DNA of 64,000 bases from Nannochloropsis salina CCMP1776. Taxonomy: Eukaryota; Sar; Eustigmatophyceae; Eustigmatales; Monodopsidaceae. Below, piece after piece: positions 44,698-54,825 of this stretch. Where the stretch lies: positions 508,115-572,114 of the forward strand of contig SDOX01000007.1 of assembly GCA_004565275.1 (NCBI GenBank), in the 5' to 3' direction. The position numbers were made by a program, and so were the translations under genes. Each line of letters starts with the position of its first letter. Position 1 is the first letter of the stretch. Under the pieces are notes generated by a model. The model had not been told where the DNA came from. It saw only the letters and a program-made list of their open reading frames with translations, and did not search any database.

Positions 44698-46700
44698 TCA
44701 ATCCTCCTTATGGCCGCGCGGTCCCCCAGCGACCTCCTCCATCCTCTGTCAAAAGGTAAAGACACGAAGAAGAACAAGTCGCATATATCGTGAGCAACGG
44801 CATATTACCCAGGTATAAAATGTTATTCGACTTAAATTCGATCGCGTGCCGACGCAGACAAATTGCTCGGCCTCCTATTTTGTCCCCTCCACATTCATGC
44901 ATGCAAAATCCCGCCCATCATCATCATCAAAACCCCACCGCCCGGATGTCATACTCCCAACGGCACCACACATTTCCATCACTCACCAAAATGCCCATGG
45001 CGCGGTCCACAGCCACCGAGTTCTCAGGATGCGGATGCGTCATGGCTGCCGCCAGAGGACTTGGGCCCGGGTACCGCGAGGCAAATCGAGGCCTTTCCTC
45101 CGACTGCGGCTGTGGCTGCGGAGTTTTTGAGGGAGGAGAAGAGGCGGTGGGAGAGGATGGCTCGATCAGGAGGTGAGGCAACGGGGGCGGGGGCATCATG
45201 GGCGGCAAGGCATAGCTAGGGTCCAGCCCGTCGACCAAAACCAGGGCCTCCCCTTCGGAATACTGCGGCTGCTGCCAAGCGTAAGGCGGGAAGCCATATT
45301 GCGGGGAGGAGGGTGGGTACATCTCCGCACTGGCTGCCACAGCCGCCGCTCGAGCCCGCTTGTTGGCTTTCCCCTCCTTACTCGCTCGTCGCGCCACTCG
45401 ATACATATCGCTGCCCCCCTTGCCCCCGCCTCCCGAACCCGCGGTCCCAGCTCCCTCCCCCTCCATCCCCCCCCCCGTGCAATCGTAAGAGACCGCCCGA
45501 TTCAGCGTTTTCTGTGCTTTGTTGAGCATGTGGGCACAACGCCGCAGCCGGGCGTTCAAGACGGAGAAAATGGTGGGAGCCTGATAGACCATGTTCTGTA
45601 GCACGTAGTACACGTCCATGACTTGCGGCTGTCCCGAATCGGTCCGGAGGACCTTGCGGATGACGAAGATCGGGTCCTCTGGCACGGGCCCTGGGACCTC
45701 CTCGGCCAAATACTGCACTCCCCGCATGCCCGCCAAGTGCTCCTGTCGCACATCTAGAGCCCCCTGCATTCGAAGCTCTTCGTTGCAGGAGCGCCGGTCA
45801 TAGAATTTGCTGTGAGCGAAGTACTCCAGAACGTTGTCACGCCGGAGGGGCCCATGGTAGTAGAGCCAGTGCGGGTCGGTGAAGGGCTGCTGTTCCGCGG
45901 CCTGGGGAAGACAGTCAGAGAGAGGAAGGGATCCAGTTTCAGACGTGTTGCCGAGCAAAATGCAAGTCGACAGATTTTTAAGCGAGAGAGAACGTGAATA
46001 AAGAGAGAAACATATTGTAGTGAATTAATCCTCCTCGAAACGCACTGCCAAAAAGAGCGTAACAGGAGAAAAGAAGGAAAGTGTGAGTGGGATTGCGAGC
46101 TCCGCGTAGGGACGGGATTTAATACGTAAAGCAGCATAATAAAGTCTCCCAAAGATTTCTTCCCACTCATTCTGTACATTAACATGGTTGCATGGAAGAA
46201 AAACTGGTGTAAAACAGAGAATCGGCGCCTGCTGGTTTATGAGCCGCAGAACACATGGTCGAACGAGCGGGAGGTGCGCACAAACTCTCTTTTCACAGCA
46301 CAACGAAAGGAATGTTTCTAATCAGACTAGAAACGGTGTTATTACAAGTAAGGTCATACCCTGCACACAATTTGGTAATAAAAAAATCAACCACGTTGTG
46401 AGAAAAGGAACCCTTGACCGAACCTCCACTTCCTGGGCTGAGGTCTGCATCGGAGGTAAAAGCCACACAGTAAACAGTAATTGAGACATGTTGCGCAAGC
46501 TCCCCAATCAAAAATGAATAAGATTTATTAGACTGTTTTATGCAGTCAAGTCTAAGAGGAGAGGGACAAAATTCAGGGATGTTGTTTTGCATCATGGAGT
46601 GGGGAAATTCCCTTCGTCGGCACGAGGAGCAAGCAACCTTGTCACAAAGCAGCGCACGTACCTCTCGTGTGGCGACCTCAGTCGTACTTTCAGACGCCAT
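44698..46700 (-). CDS. MED6: Mediator complex subunit 6
   Basis: Head-module subunit of Mediator, linking activators to RNA polymerase II. The central exon 45901-44987 carries the family domain: FTDPHWLYYHGPL, VLEYFAHSKFYDRRSCNEEL, MRGVQYL, PIFVIRKVLR, DVYYVLQNMVYQAPTIFSVL, ending near LNRAVSY. Exon 1 (46700-46662, MASESTTEVATRE, donor GAG|GTACGT) and a last exon (44745-44698, acceptor TTTGACAG, RMEEVAGGPRGHKED) join in phase 0, giving 333 residues. The conserved domain sits at the N-terminus as expected; the C-terminal half is G/P/Q-rich. Intron 1 would be about 760 nt, long for this window, so exon 1 is less sure than the core. Confidence 0.85.
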
Positions 46701-47267
46701 TTTATGACTGAATATCTTGATCCTGTGTTTATACGCATTGTACGGTTGGCGAAAGGGCACAAAATATATGGATGAGATCATTTTCTTCCCAGCTCGTATC
46801 TTGCCCCCGTCTTCGAATCGAGGGTAGACGCGGACAGAAGAAGTTGCGATGGAGCTCTTTTTAATCGCCTCAAAGGCCGCGCTGCCAGGGTACCAAGCCC
46901 TACACATGCGTCACAATGCGCACACTTGAGTTTCCACCCGGATGTCCCCCGACTCCCCAGGCCTTGAGACCTGGAATGCTCCCCTTTGATCAGGCGCAGT
47001 ATCTGCAGAGGCGGCTTCCCTCGACCTCGACCACGGCTTGAAGCCCCCAACGGCTACCCCCCGCACCCAGCCTGGCCCTCCCGTCTTCTCACCGCTTTCA
47101 GCTCACACAACAGCGACCTTGCCATGCGAATCGACATCCTGCTCGTGGTTTAACTTTTTGTGCGTCGTGGTTGGTCGTTGGCATCCCCTGTGCTGGCCTC
47201 CCGTTACGCCCATTGACTTAAACGTGGTCCTTTTCACGCGTTGTCCGCTGGCGGGGTACCTCGGAAA
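46701..47267. promoter_or_regulatory. divergent region between MED6 and the DysF-SNARE gene
   Basis: About 570 bp between inferred outward-facing starts. An open frame on + from 47038 lacks protein character. Both promoters are expected here. Confidence 0.35.
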
Positions 47268-48770
47268 ATGGAGCATCAACAAGAGCCATCACCATTCAGG
47301 CAAAGTAGTAGCTCCAGCAAAAGCAACCGCTTGAAGAACATTGGAAGGAGTGGGGGCTGGGGCAAAAATTATGCGGCCGAGGCTTCCACGGTTCCTGCTT
47401 CCCATACAAATAAAGTGCCCGCCTCCACCTCTCTGCCCCCCGCCCCCCGATCAAATCGGCAAGAAATCTTAGTCGAGGTCTACGAGCATGAACGTTGGTC
47501 TCGTAAGGCAGACAGCTGGATTCCTTCGGACGCTCCCTCTCGCGCACACTGGTGCTCCGCACTGGGCGAGCCCTCCCAGGCCCCCGGAGAAATGACCCCG
47601 CCTGCCGACTTCGGATGGGTAAGCAACTGGCGCGTGGCCATCTCAGCCAGCATATCCCCCTCCCCAAATCCCACTCCTGAGAAGCCGTGCTCCTCGAGCA
47701 CCAGCGCCGCGCCCACCACCGCCTCCTTTTCTGGGCCGCCGGGTCCCGTGCTCCAGGACCGTGGGGGCTGGGAGTACGCCACCCATCCGGACAAATTCAA
47801 CCGTCCCGAGCGCGCCCCACGCGGGGAAGAGAAATGGAGCGACCGTGCCCGACGACGGCGTTGGATTCGGCTGGCGCGGCACAAATCATGGCTGCCGGCT
47901 GTGACGGCGCCGGAGGAGCTGGGCCAGCAAGCGAGGGACGGCCTGAAGGGGCTCGTGCGAGGCCGGCGGACTGTCCAGGAGCTCTGTGGCCTCTTGGGCA
48001 CCCGCAGAGACTCCTCGGACCTACGGTCGAAGCTTTTCAGCCTGGTGGACATGGTGCGGCAGCATGGGCGGGAGATCGAACACGTGTTGCGAAGTTTGCG
48101 CGGGAAGGGAGGGGAAGGCGGGGGGGAGGGCGGGAGGGCGATGGGAGAGGTCAAGAAATGGAAGAACGATCTCGGGCGGGAGCAAAGGCTCTTCGATGAC
48201 GTGGTCCGTAACGTGGAGCGCCGGTGTCGCAGCGTGCCGCTGGCCAGCCTCCCGGGGGGGGGGCTGACATCCTCCGAGGCCTGCACGGGCCCGGCGGGGG
48301 CAGGCGCAGCGGCCGACACGGGGGGAGGCTCCGGTGCCAGAGGCGAGGCCCTGATCACGGCCGGTGGTCCAGGCGGTGGCGGGGCGGCGGCTGCTTCGCT
48401 CTCGGCGTTCTCCTCCGCGCCGGCGACCCTGCCAGGACCCTACGCGGGCTGGGCCGGCCACGGGAGGGGCGAGCGCTCGGCTCAGGAGGAGGCTCTGCTC
48501 AAACAGCTTCAGTTCCAAGACGAGGAGGAGGTGATGCTGGCGCTGGCGCAGGAGCGGGAGCTGGCGATCCGGGAGGTGACCTCGCATTTGGTGGAGTTGA
48601 AGGACGTGTTCTCGGATTTCGCCGAGCTGGTGCAAGGGCAGCAAGAGGGAGTGGACGCGGTCTGCCGGAACGTGGAGGTGGCCCACGCCAAGACCGAACA
48701 GGGCTACGAGGCGATCTTGAAGGCGAACGAAGGGCAGAGGGCGGAGACGGGGGGTTGTGTGCTGTCGTGA
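47268..48770 (+). CDS. DysF-domain syntaxin (Qa-SNARE) ending in a CaaX box
   Basis: 500 residues from the ATG at 47268, the first ATG in the frame; no intron. A dysferlin/peroxin (DysF) domain lies at about 67-208. Its N-part is VEVYEHERWSRKADSWIPSD with FGWVSNWRVAI; its C-part is RGGWEYATHPDKFN with RARRRRWIRL, the diagnostic W/R blocks. A syntaxin N-terminal helix region follows (VQELCGLLGTRRDSSDLRSK, like syntaxin 7/Pep12), then a G/A-rich linker. The SNARE motif (about 425-485) reads LVELKDVFSDFAELVQGQQ then EGVDAVCRNVEVAHAKTEQG, with glutamine at the zero layer. Instead of the usual membrane anchor the protein ends ETGGCVLS: CVLS is a classic farnesylation CaaX sequence. Inference: a prenyl-anchored endosomal/vacuolar Qa-SNARE whose DysF part contacts membrane. 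Confidence 0.82.
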   Translation: MEHQQEPSPFRQSSSSSKSNRLKNIGRSGGWGKNYAAEASTVPASHTNKVPASTSLPPAPRSNRQEILVEVYEHERWSRKADSWIPSDAPSRAHWCSALGEPSQAPGEMTPPADFGWVSNWRVAISASISPSPNPTPEKPCSSSTSAAPTTASFSGPPGPVLQDRGGWEYATHPDKFNRPERAPRGEEKWSDRARRRRWIRLARHKSWLPAVTAPEELGQQARDGLKGLVRGRRTVQELCGLLGTRRDSSDLRSKLFSLVDMVRQHGREIEHVLRSLRGKGGEGGGEGGRAMGEVKKWKNDLGREQRLFDDVVRNVERRCRSVPLASLPGGGLTSSEACTGPAGAGAAADTGGGSGARGEALITAGGPGGGGAAAASLSAFSSAPATLPGPYAGWAGHGRGERSAQEEALLKQLQFQDEEEVMLALAQERELAIREVTSHLVELKDVFSDFAELVQGQQEGVDAVCRNVEVAHAKTEQGYEAILKANEGQRAETGGCVLS

Positions 48771-49815
48771 TGGGAGTGGGGGGAGGGCGGGCCATGCGGG
48801 AGAAGGCGCCAGGATGCACGTGGCGGGCTTGGGGGTGGGAGGAAAAGAGGGCCTAGGAGGGCGGGGCGGAGGGAGGGGCTGAGGGCGGGGTGGAGGGAGG
48901 GGCTGAGGGTGGGGTAGGAGGGGGGGTTGAGGGCGGGGTGGAGGGTGGGCCTGAGGGCAGGGTGCAGGGAGGGGCTGAGGGCAGGGTGCAGGGAGGGGCT
49001 GAGAGCAAGACTACGGGGGAGGCTTTGCGGCGGAGGCATGCGTGATTTTAGAAAAAAACAGAGATAGGAGCGAGACGGGTCAGGGTATCGCGGGATAGGC
49101 AGGGGACTGCGTAGCGGCGCACTTTGGAAGGAATCCGATGGAGGCTGTAGAGTCACAAATGTACAGGGAAGGATCAAAGAGGGATCATGTTGATGACATG
49201 TCGATAAAGCAGTAAAGTCGATTGATGTAGCACGTGTGATTTCTTTTGCCGTGTTGTCTGAATGTGCTACTAATTACAGGGCACACATGAAGGAGTATAA
49301 CCCTCATCAAGCGAGGCGGGTTTTTTAAACCATCCTTTTTCCCATCCCTCCTCAGCCATGCATAGCGTGAGACTCAGATGAGCTCGCGGACACGCCCAGT
49401 GCACGCTCAGACATCTTTATGGGGTCCTGCAACATCCCCAGGCGCCACGCACTATCCTTGCCGCTTCTTTCTCTAGAAGGGGACCCTCGGGGACAACAAT
49501 CCACGTTCTTGCTCTCCAACACATAACCGCTTCATTTGACGCGAATAATAATGGAGGCAAGCGCCTGTGAACAAAGCATTCTCATTCCACCTATGTAACT
49601 GCCGAGAGTCCTTTCTTACGCCGTTTTGTGTCGGGCGCTGTGTGCGTCCGCGTGTGAGTATCGAGATTAATGATTTTAGCGAGTCTGTGTACAGCCGTCG
49701 GCAGCACGGGACCATTCAATCGCTTCGCTCTCAGCCAATAACTAATGATCTCACCAGAGTATGGCCAGAATACAAATTAGCCTTCCCCCCCACCCCTTTT
49801 TTGAGTCTGGCCGTT
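48771..49815. other. convergent intergenic region with a G-rich minisatellite
   Basis: About 1 kb between the SNARE stop and the deaminase stop. The left part is a G-rich tandem repeat, listed separately. The rest shows no gene. Confidence 0.45.
48858..49010 (+). repeat. G-rich minisatellite, unit about 24 bp
   Basis: Six or so imperfect copies of a unit like GGGAGGGGCTGAGGGCGGGG, about 24 bp long and partly shortened, just after the SNARE stop codon. The + strand has many runs of three or more Gs, so it could form G-quadruplexes in DNA or in the 3' UTR. Confidence 0.7.
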
Positions 49816-50752
<937 letters not shown>

Positions 50753-52915
50753 ATGAAAATTCTTGTGGCAGGCGAGGTCCGAGGTCGTCTGGACCTGCTT
50801 TTTACGCGCGTAGCAACGCTCAATGCTTCAAAGGCGGGCCCCTTTGACACGTTGTTCGTTACGGGAGAGTTTTTCCCACCCGCCGACGAACCTGAGGGCG
50901 GGATGGCAACGACGGCCTTTGAAGACTATGTCATGGGCGTCAAGGAAGTACCTTTGTCAACCTACTTTATCGAAGGGCCATCTGCGAGTGCCGAGGCCAA
51001 GTATGGCAGCGTGGCACCGGGGAGCGACGTCTTCCCCAAGTGCACGTATCTGGGGCCCGGGGGGCTGGAGTTGGTAGGGAAGCTGACCGTAGGCTTCCTC
51101 AGCCAACGGCACACAGACAAGGACATCGAGAAAATCGTCGAGCCTGCCAGCAGCTCGACATTCTTAGGGGCAGACATTTTCCTGAGCACGGACTGGGGCC
51201 AAGGTGTCGCTGCTGGATATGACTTGAGCGCAATGGGAGTGCGAGATGCGGCCGGGACGGGCTCCTCCACCGTCGCTGACCTCGCGGTCGTCCTGCGTCC
51301 TCGGTATCATTTTGCCGCCCGCCCAGGAATCTATTTTCAACGCCCTCCGTACAAGAACCACGCAAGCAAGCCCAAGAGCAAGCTGAGCCACGTCACCCGT
51401 TTCCTCAGCCTGGCGCCGGCCGCCGAGGCCAAGGACAAGGCCCGGAAGTGGCTGCATGCCATCAGCATCGAGCCCATCCCGTACATGACCTTGGCGGCCT
51501 TGGTGGACGAGCCTGCGGACGTGACAGAGTCGCCGTACTCGGTCTTCAGGACGGCGGGAACGGCGTCTCACAAGCGGGAGGGCAGTGGAGGACAGGGGGA
51601 GGCAGGGAGGGTGGGGAGCCTCAAGAGGGTCCGGGCGGAGGGACGGGAAGGGCTGTCTCACCAGGCCGTGCAGCAGATTCAGGAGGAAGAGGAGGCGAAG
51701 CGAGCCGATTCTGGCATGTTCTTCTGGGGTGGAGGTAACAGAGGCCGGGGAGGAGGGGGAGGAGGGGGGGGGGGGGCGGTGGACCCGTCCAATACCACTT
51801 TGCACGTAGCGAACCTGCCCCCCGGCTTCTCCGCCGACGACCTGCAACGTGGTTTCTCGCACTATGGAGTGGTGGCTCGAATTCGGATCCCGGAGGGAAA
51901 GGATTTCGCCTTCGTCTCCTTTACGCGGCACGAGGAGGCGCGCCAGGCCCTGGATGCCCGGGGCATCACCCTTGGCTGTGCTGGCGTGCGGGTGAGCTGG
52001 TCCAAAAGCATGCCTCGACAGACGGGAATGCCCCCCGCCCCGCCGCTACCCATGCCTCCCCCCCCGGGGGCGATGGTCATGCCGCCCCCGGTGCCCTCCG
52101 TGGGGGGGGGAGGGGGGCATTACGGCCCTGCGAGCCTCGCCGGGCCTCCCACGGCGAGGCTGCCCCCGGGGCCAGGGCCGGGGCCGGGGCGGGCGGCGGA
52201 GGCGTCTGGGGAGGAGTGCTGGTTCTGCCTGGGCTCGGAGAAGGCGGCCGTGGATCTCTTGGTGACGGTGGGGGAGAGTCTGTACATGGCCGTGCCCAAG
52301 GGCCCTCTGAGTCCGGAACACCTCCTGCTCATTCCCATCAGCCACGTGGCGGGCTTGGCGCAGCTGTCGGAGGGGGAATGGGCCGAGTTCGAGAGGTATA
52401 AGGCAGCCTTGCGGGGCATGTATGCGGAGGGGAAGACAGGGGAGGGAGAGGGGCAGGGGCAGAGGGAGGGGCAGAGCATGGTCCTGTTTGAGCGCCGACT
52501 CCAAACGCGCGGGGCCCGACATACGCACGTGCAGGTGATCCCGGTACCCAACGACAAGGCGGCAGGGGTCAGGGAGGCCTTCGAAGAGAAAGGGGCGGCC
52601 TTGGGAGTGTTTTTCGAGAGCCTGACGGCGGGGACGACCCTGAGGGAGATGGGCCTCCGGGAGGAGGAGCAGTACATGTACGTGGAGGTCCCGGGACTGG
52701 GGGGCAAGGGGGTGGCCAGGCTCTTGTATCGCTTGCCTCCCGGAGGAAAATTGCCGCTCACATTCGGACGGGACGTGATGGCGGACCTGCTGGGCGCGCC
52801 GGGGAAGGTCAATTGGAAAAATTGCCAGTTGGGGCGGGAGGAGGAGGCAGCGATGGTGGAGGGACTCAAGGCGCGGTGGGAGAAGTGGGATTTCAACGAG
52901 GGGGAGGACACGTAG
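50753..52915 (+). CDS. CWF19L1: CWF19-like protein 1 (Drn1 family) with an inserted RRM
   Basis: Relative of yeast Drn1, which assists lariat debranching after splicing. 720 residues, no intron. Residues 1-255 form the metallophosphoesterase-like N-domain (MKILVAGEVRGRLDLLF, LFVTGEFF, GADIFLSTDWGQGV, RYHFAARPGIYFQR). After a charged linker and a poly-glycine run comes a complete RRM at about 346-420: TTLHVANLPPGFSADDLQ (RNP2) and KDFAFVSFTRHEEAR (RNP1). A P/G-rich linker leads to CwfJ_C_1 (about 485-605), with ECWFCLGSEKA, LSPEHLLLIPISHV and the HIT-like THVQVIPVP, then CwfJ_C_2 (EQYMYVEVPG to KNCQLGREEE). The RRM is not part of the animal or yeast layout that I know. A run of 13 Gs at 51764-51776 codes the glycines. 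Confidence 0.93.
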   Translation: MKILVAGEVRGRLDLLFTRVATLNASKAGPFDTLFVTGEFFPPADEPEGGMATTAFEDYVMGVKEVPLSTYFIEGPSASAEAKYGSVAPGSDVFPKCTYLGPGGLELVGKLTVGFLSQRHTDKDIEKIVEPASSSTFLGADIFLSTDWGQGVAAGYDLSAMGVRDAAGTGSSTVADLAVVLRPRYHFAARPGIYFQRPPYKNHASKPKSKLSHVTRFLSLAPAAEAKDKARKWLHAISIEPIPYMTLAALVDEPADVTESPYSVFRTAGTASHKREGSGGQGEAGRVGSLKRVRAEGREGLSHQAVQQIQEEEEAKRADSGMFFWGGGNRGRGGGGGGGGGAVDPSNTTLHVANLPPGFSADDLQRGFSHYGVVARIRIPEGKDFAFVSFTRHEEARQALDARGITLGCAGVRVSWSKSMPRQTGMPPAPPLPMPPPPGAMVMPPPVPSVGGGGGHYGPASLAGPPTARLPPGPGPGPGRAAEASGEECWFCLGSEKAAVDLLVTVGESLYMAVPKGPLSPEHLLLIPISHVAGLAQLSEGEWAEFERYKAALRGMYAEGKTGEGEGQGQREGQSMVLFERRLQTRGARHTHVQVIPVPNDKAAGVREAFEEKGAALGVFFESLTAGTTLREMGLREEEQYMYVEVPGLGGKGVARLLYRLPPGGKLPLTFGRDVMADLLGAPGKVNWKNCQLGREEEAAMVEGLKARWEKWDFNEGEDT

Positions 52916-53305
52916 GGAGGCCACGGGGGAGGGGCCGGGGGTGCCAGGCTGGCTTATGTACATACCCACATGTCTCGATCAAGCGGGATTGACAGCAGGC
53001 GCTGTCGGTGAGCGAGGGGGGGGCACAGCCACCAGTCACGTCAGTTTTCAAATAATATTGACAAGGTGACACATCAAATGGTCTTATTGTGATATAATTT
53101 ATGGTGAATGCTGGTCTCTCGCCTCACACGCCGCGTCTTTGTCTTTCCTCCCGGCCCACGCCCTTAAAACTCACTCTATGCCCAACGTCCAGGTCCAGCA
53201 CACTGTCCGAGTCCGTCCATGCCCTTTCTCCTCTCCCATCTCCGTCCATTTCCCTTCCCGTTCGCTATCTACCCCTCCACCCTCGACCCGCACGGTAGCT
53301 CGACT
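52916..53305. other. convergent intergenic region, no gene seen
   Basis: 390 bp between the CWF19L1 stop and the metallo-beta-lactamase stop. Nothing recognised beyond probable 3' UTRs. Confidence 0.45.
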
Positions 53306-54825
53306 TCACCTCCTCTTCTCCGCCTCCAGCCACGGGTGTCCCCAGGGTAGCCTGACCAAAGCCGCTGCCCGTGCTTGAATCCGACGTCGTTCCTCCACAC
53401 GCGACAAGAAGGCCAAAACCTTTGGAAGCACCTTGAGCAGGATCAACATCATCACCGCGAATCGGGCCCATTTCAACGCTCTTGCCCTTTCCCTCGCCCC
53501 GGGAGCCCCGGCCGGTGCCACCAGGCGCTCGATCCCTTTCCGCGCCCACCGTGGGATGGCACGCATAAACCGGGACTGCCCACTGTGCGTCCTCAGCTGC
53601 AGCCAGCACACAAAGGATGCCATGCTGGTCGAGCCGCCGGGCTGCTCCCCCATCCACTCGATGGCCCGAGCAAGGGAGGCCTGCGCGTCTTCTTTCCCAG
53701 AAAACCTTTTCGGCTCCCCATGCCCGGGCAAAACGTGGGCCCATTGATAGGAATCAAGGGCTTGTAAGCTGGCTCGTTGCTCCTCCCAGCTTGACCAGCA
53801 GTGCAAACGCGAAGACACCAGGTGCCCGCGGGGGCGAGAATAGAAGAGGGAGTCCCCCGTGAAGAGGTAGTGCTCTTGGAAGAGGATCGCCAGGCTTCCG
53901 GGAGAATGTCCTGGAATGGGAATGAGGACAATGTCTCCTTCCTTGTCCAAGGGCTGGGCTTTGCCACCCGCTGCGAATGACATGTTGGTACGCGTGGAAA
54001 TACATTGAGGAAAGTCTGCTTCGGCAGCTGATATACTTAGACTCGAAACATGCCATGAGAAATACTGTGGCTGGCAAACTGCCAGATATACTGACATACT
54101 TCCCCAAGACTTCATTTCACCTGCTCTTCCCTCTCCTATGCCTTACCCAGCTTGATCTCGACGTCGCCGGTGTAGGGGAAGAAGAAATGTTTTCGGTTCT
54201 CTACCACGTCCCCCGCATGCAAGACCCGCTGGATGGCTGGGAAGGCCATTTTCCATTCTTTCGTGAACGCCGTATGATCTATATGAGTAAATACCAGATA
54301 TTTTGCCCCCCCCAGTTCCTTGATACGCTCTATGAGGCTGGCATTGGGCAAGGGACAATCGACCAGAACATTCCCGCCGTTTGGTCGTACGATCAAGTAG
54401 CAAGTCGCCCCGGCATTTTTCGGGGAGTAGTGCCCCAACAAATACACGGCCCCGCTCTGATCTACTTGAATAGGGTAGGCAGCATTGAAGTCCTCATCCA
54501 TGACTGTCGCCCCTTTTTTCCCGCGCCGTAACTTCAGAGCGTGAAAGGGGCACGCTTTAACTGCTCTTCGCACCTGCCGGAGCTCCGTTTCGTCCCTGAT
54601 CTTTCGACCTACGTATGTGAAATTGTCGGGAGTCGAACTCCCATGTGTGTCTGAAAAGCTGCTTCCCAACTTGGCTTCATGAAATATCTCAGGAGCCAAG
54701 ACGCGACAGGTCATGGCACCACAGCATTTGTCAGTCACTTCAACAGACCCAAAATCCTCCAAATCCGCAATGTCTGTGGCTGGCCCCACCAAGGGCTGCT
54801 CCTGATCTTTATCGTCCATGTGCAT
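53306..54825 (-). CDS. ferredoxin-like plus metallo-beta-lactamase-fold protein
   Basis: Exon 1 (54825-54147) and exon 2 (53970-53306) join at a G|CG alanine codon (donor GTAAGG, acceptor TTCGCAG), giving 447 residues. Residues about 25-95 look like a single-cluster ferredoxin (VTDKCCGAMTCRVLAPEIF, then AVKACPFHAL). A metallo-beta-lactamase fold follows at about 110-370: FTHIDHTAFTKEW in place of HxHxDH, VLHAGD, IPIPGHSPGSLAILF, LFTGDSLFY and LPGHGE. The same order occurs in plant and algal proteins of unknown function. The incomplete first metal motif suggests altered metal binding. The C-terminus has one hydrophobic helix (FAVMMLILLKVLPKVLAF) that may anchor it. Substrate unknown; a redox-linked hydrolase is inference. 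Confidence 0.85.

Noticed and set aside
54633-54655. tRNA T-arm-like GGGAGTTCGACTCCC on the - strand
   Set aside because: No acceptor or anticodon stems surround it, the loop register is wrong, and it lies inside the ferredoxin-MBL coding exon.
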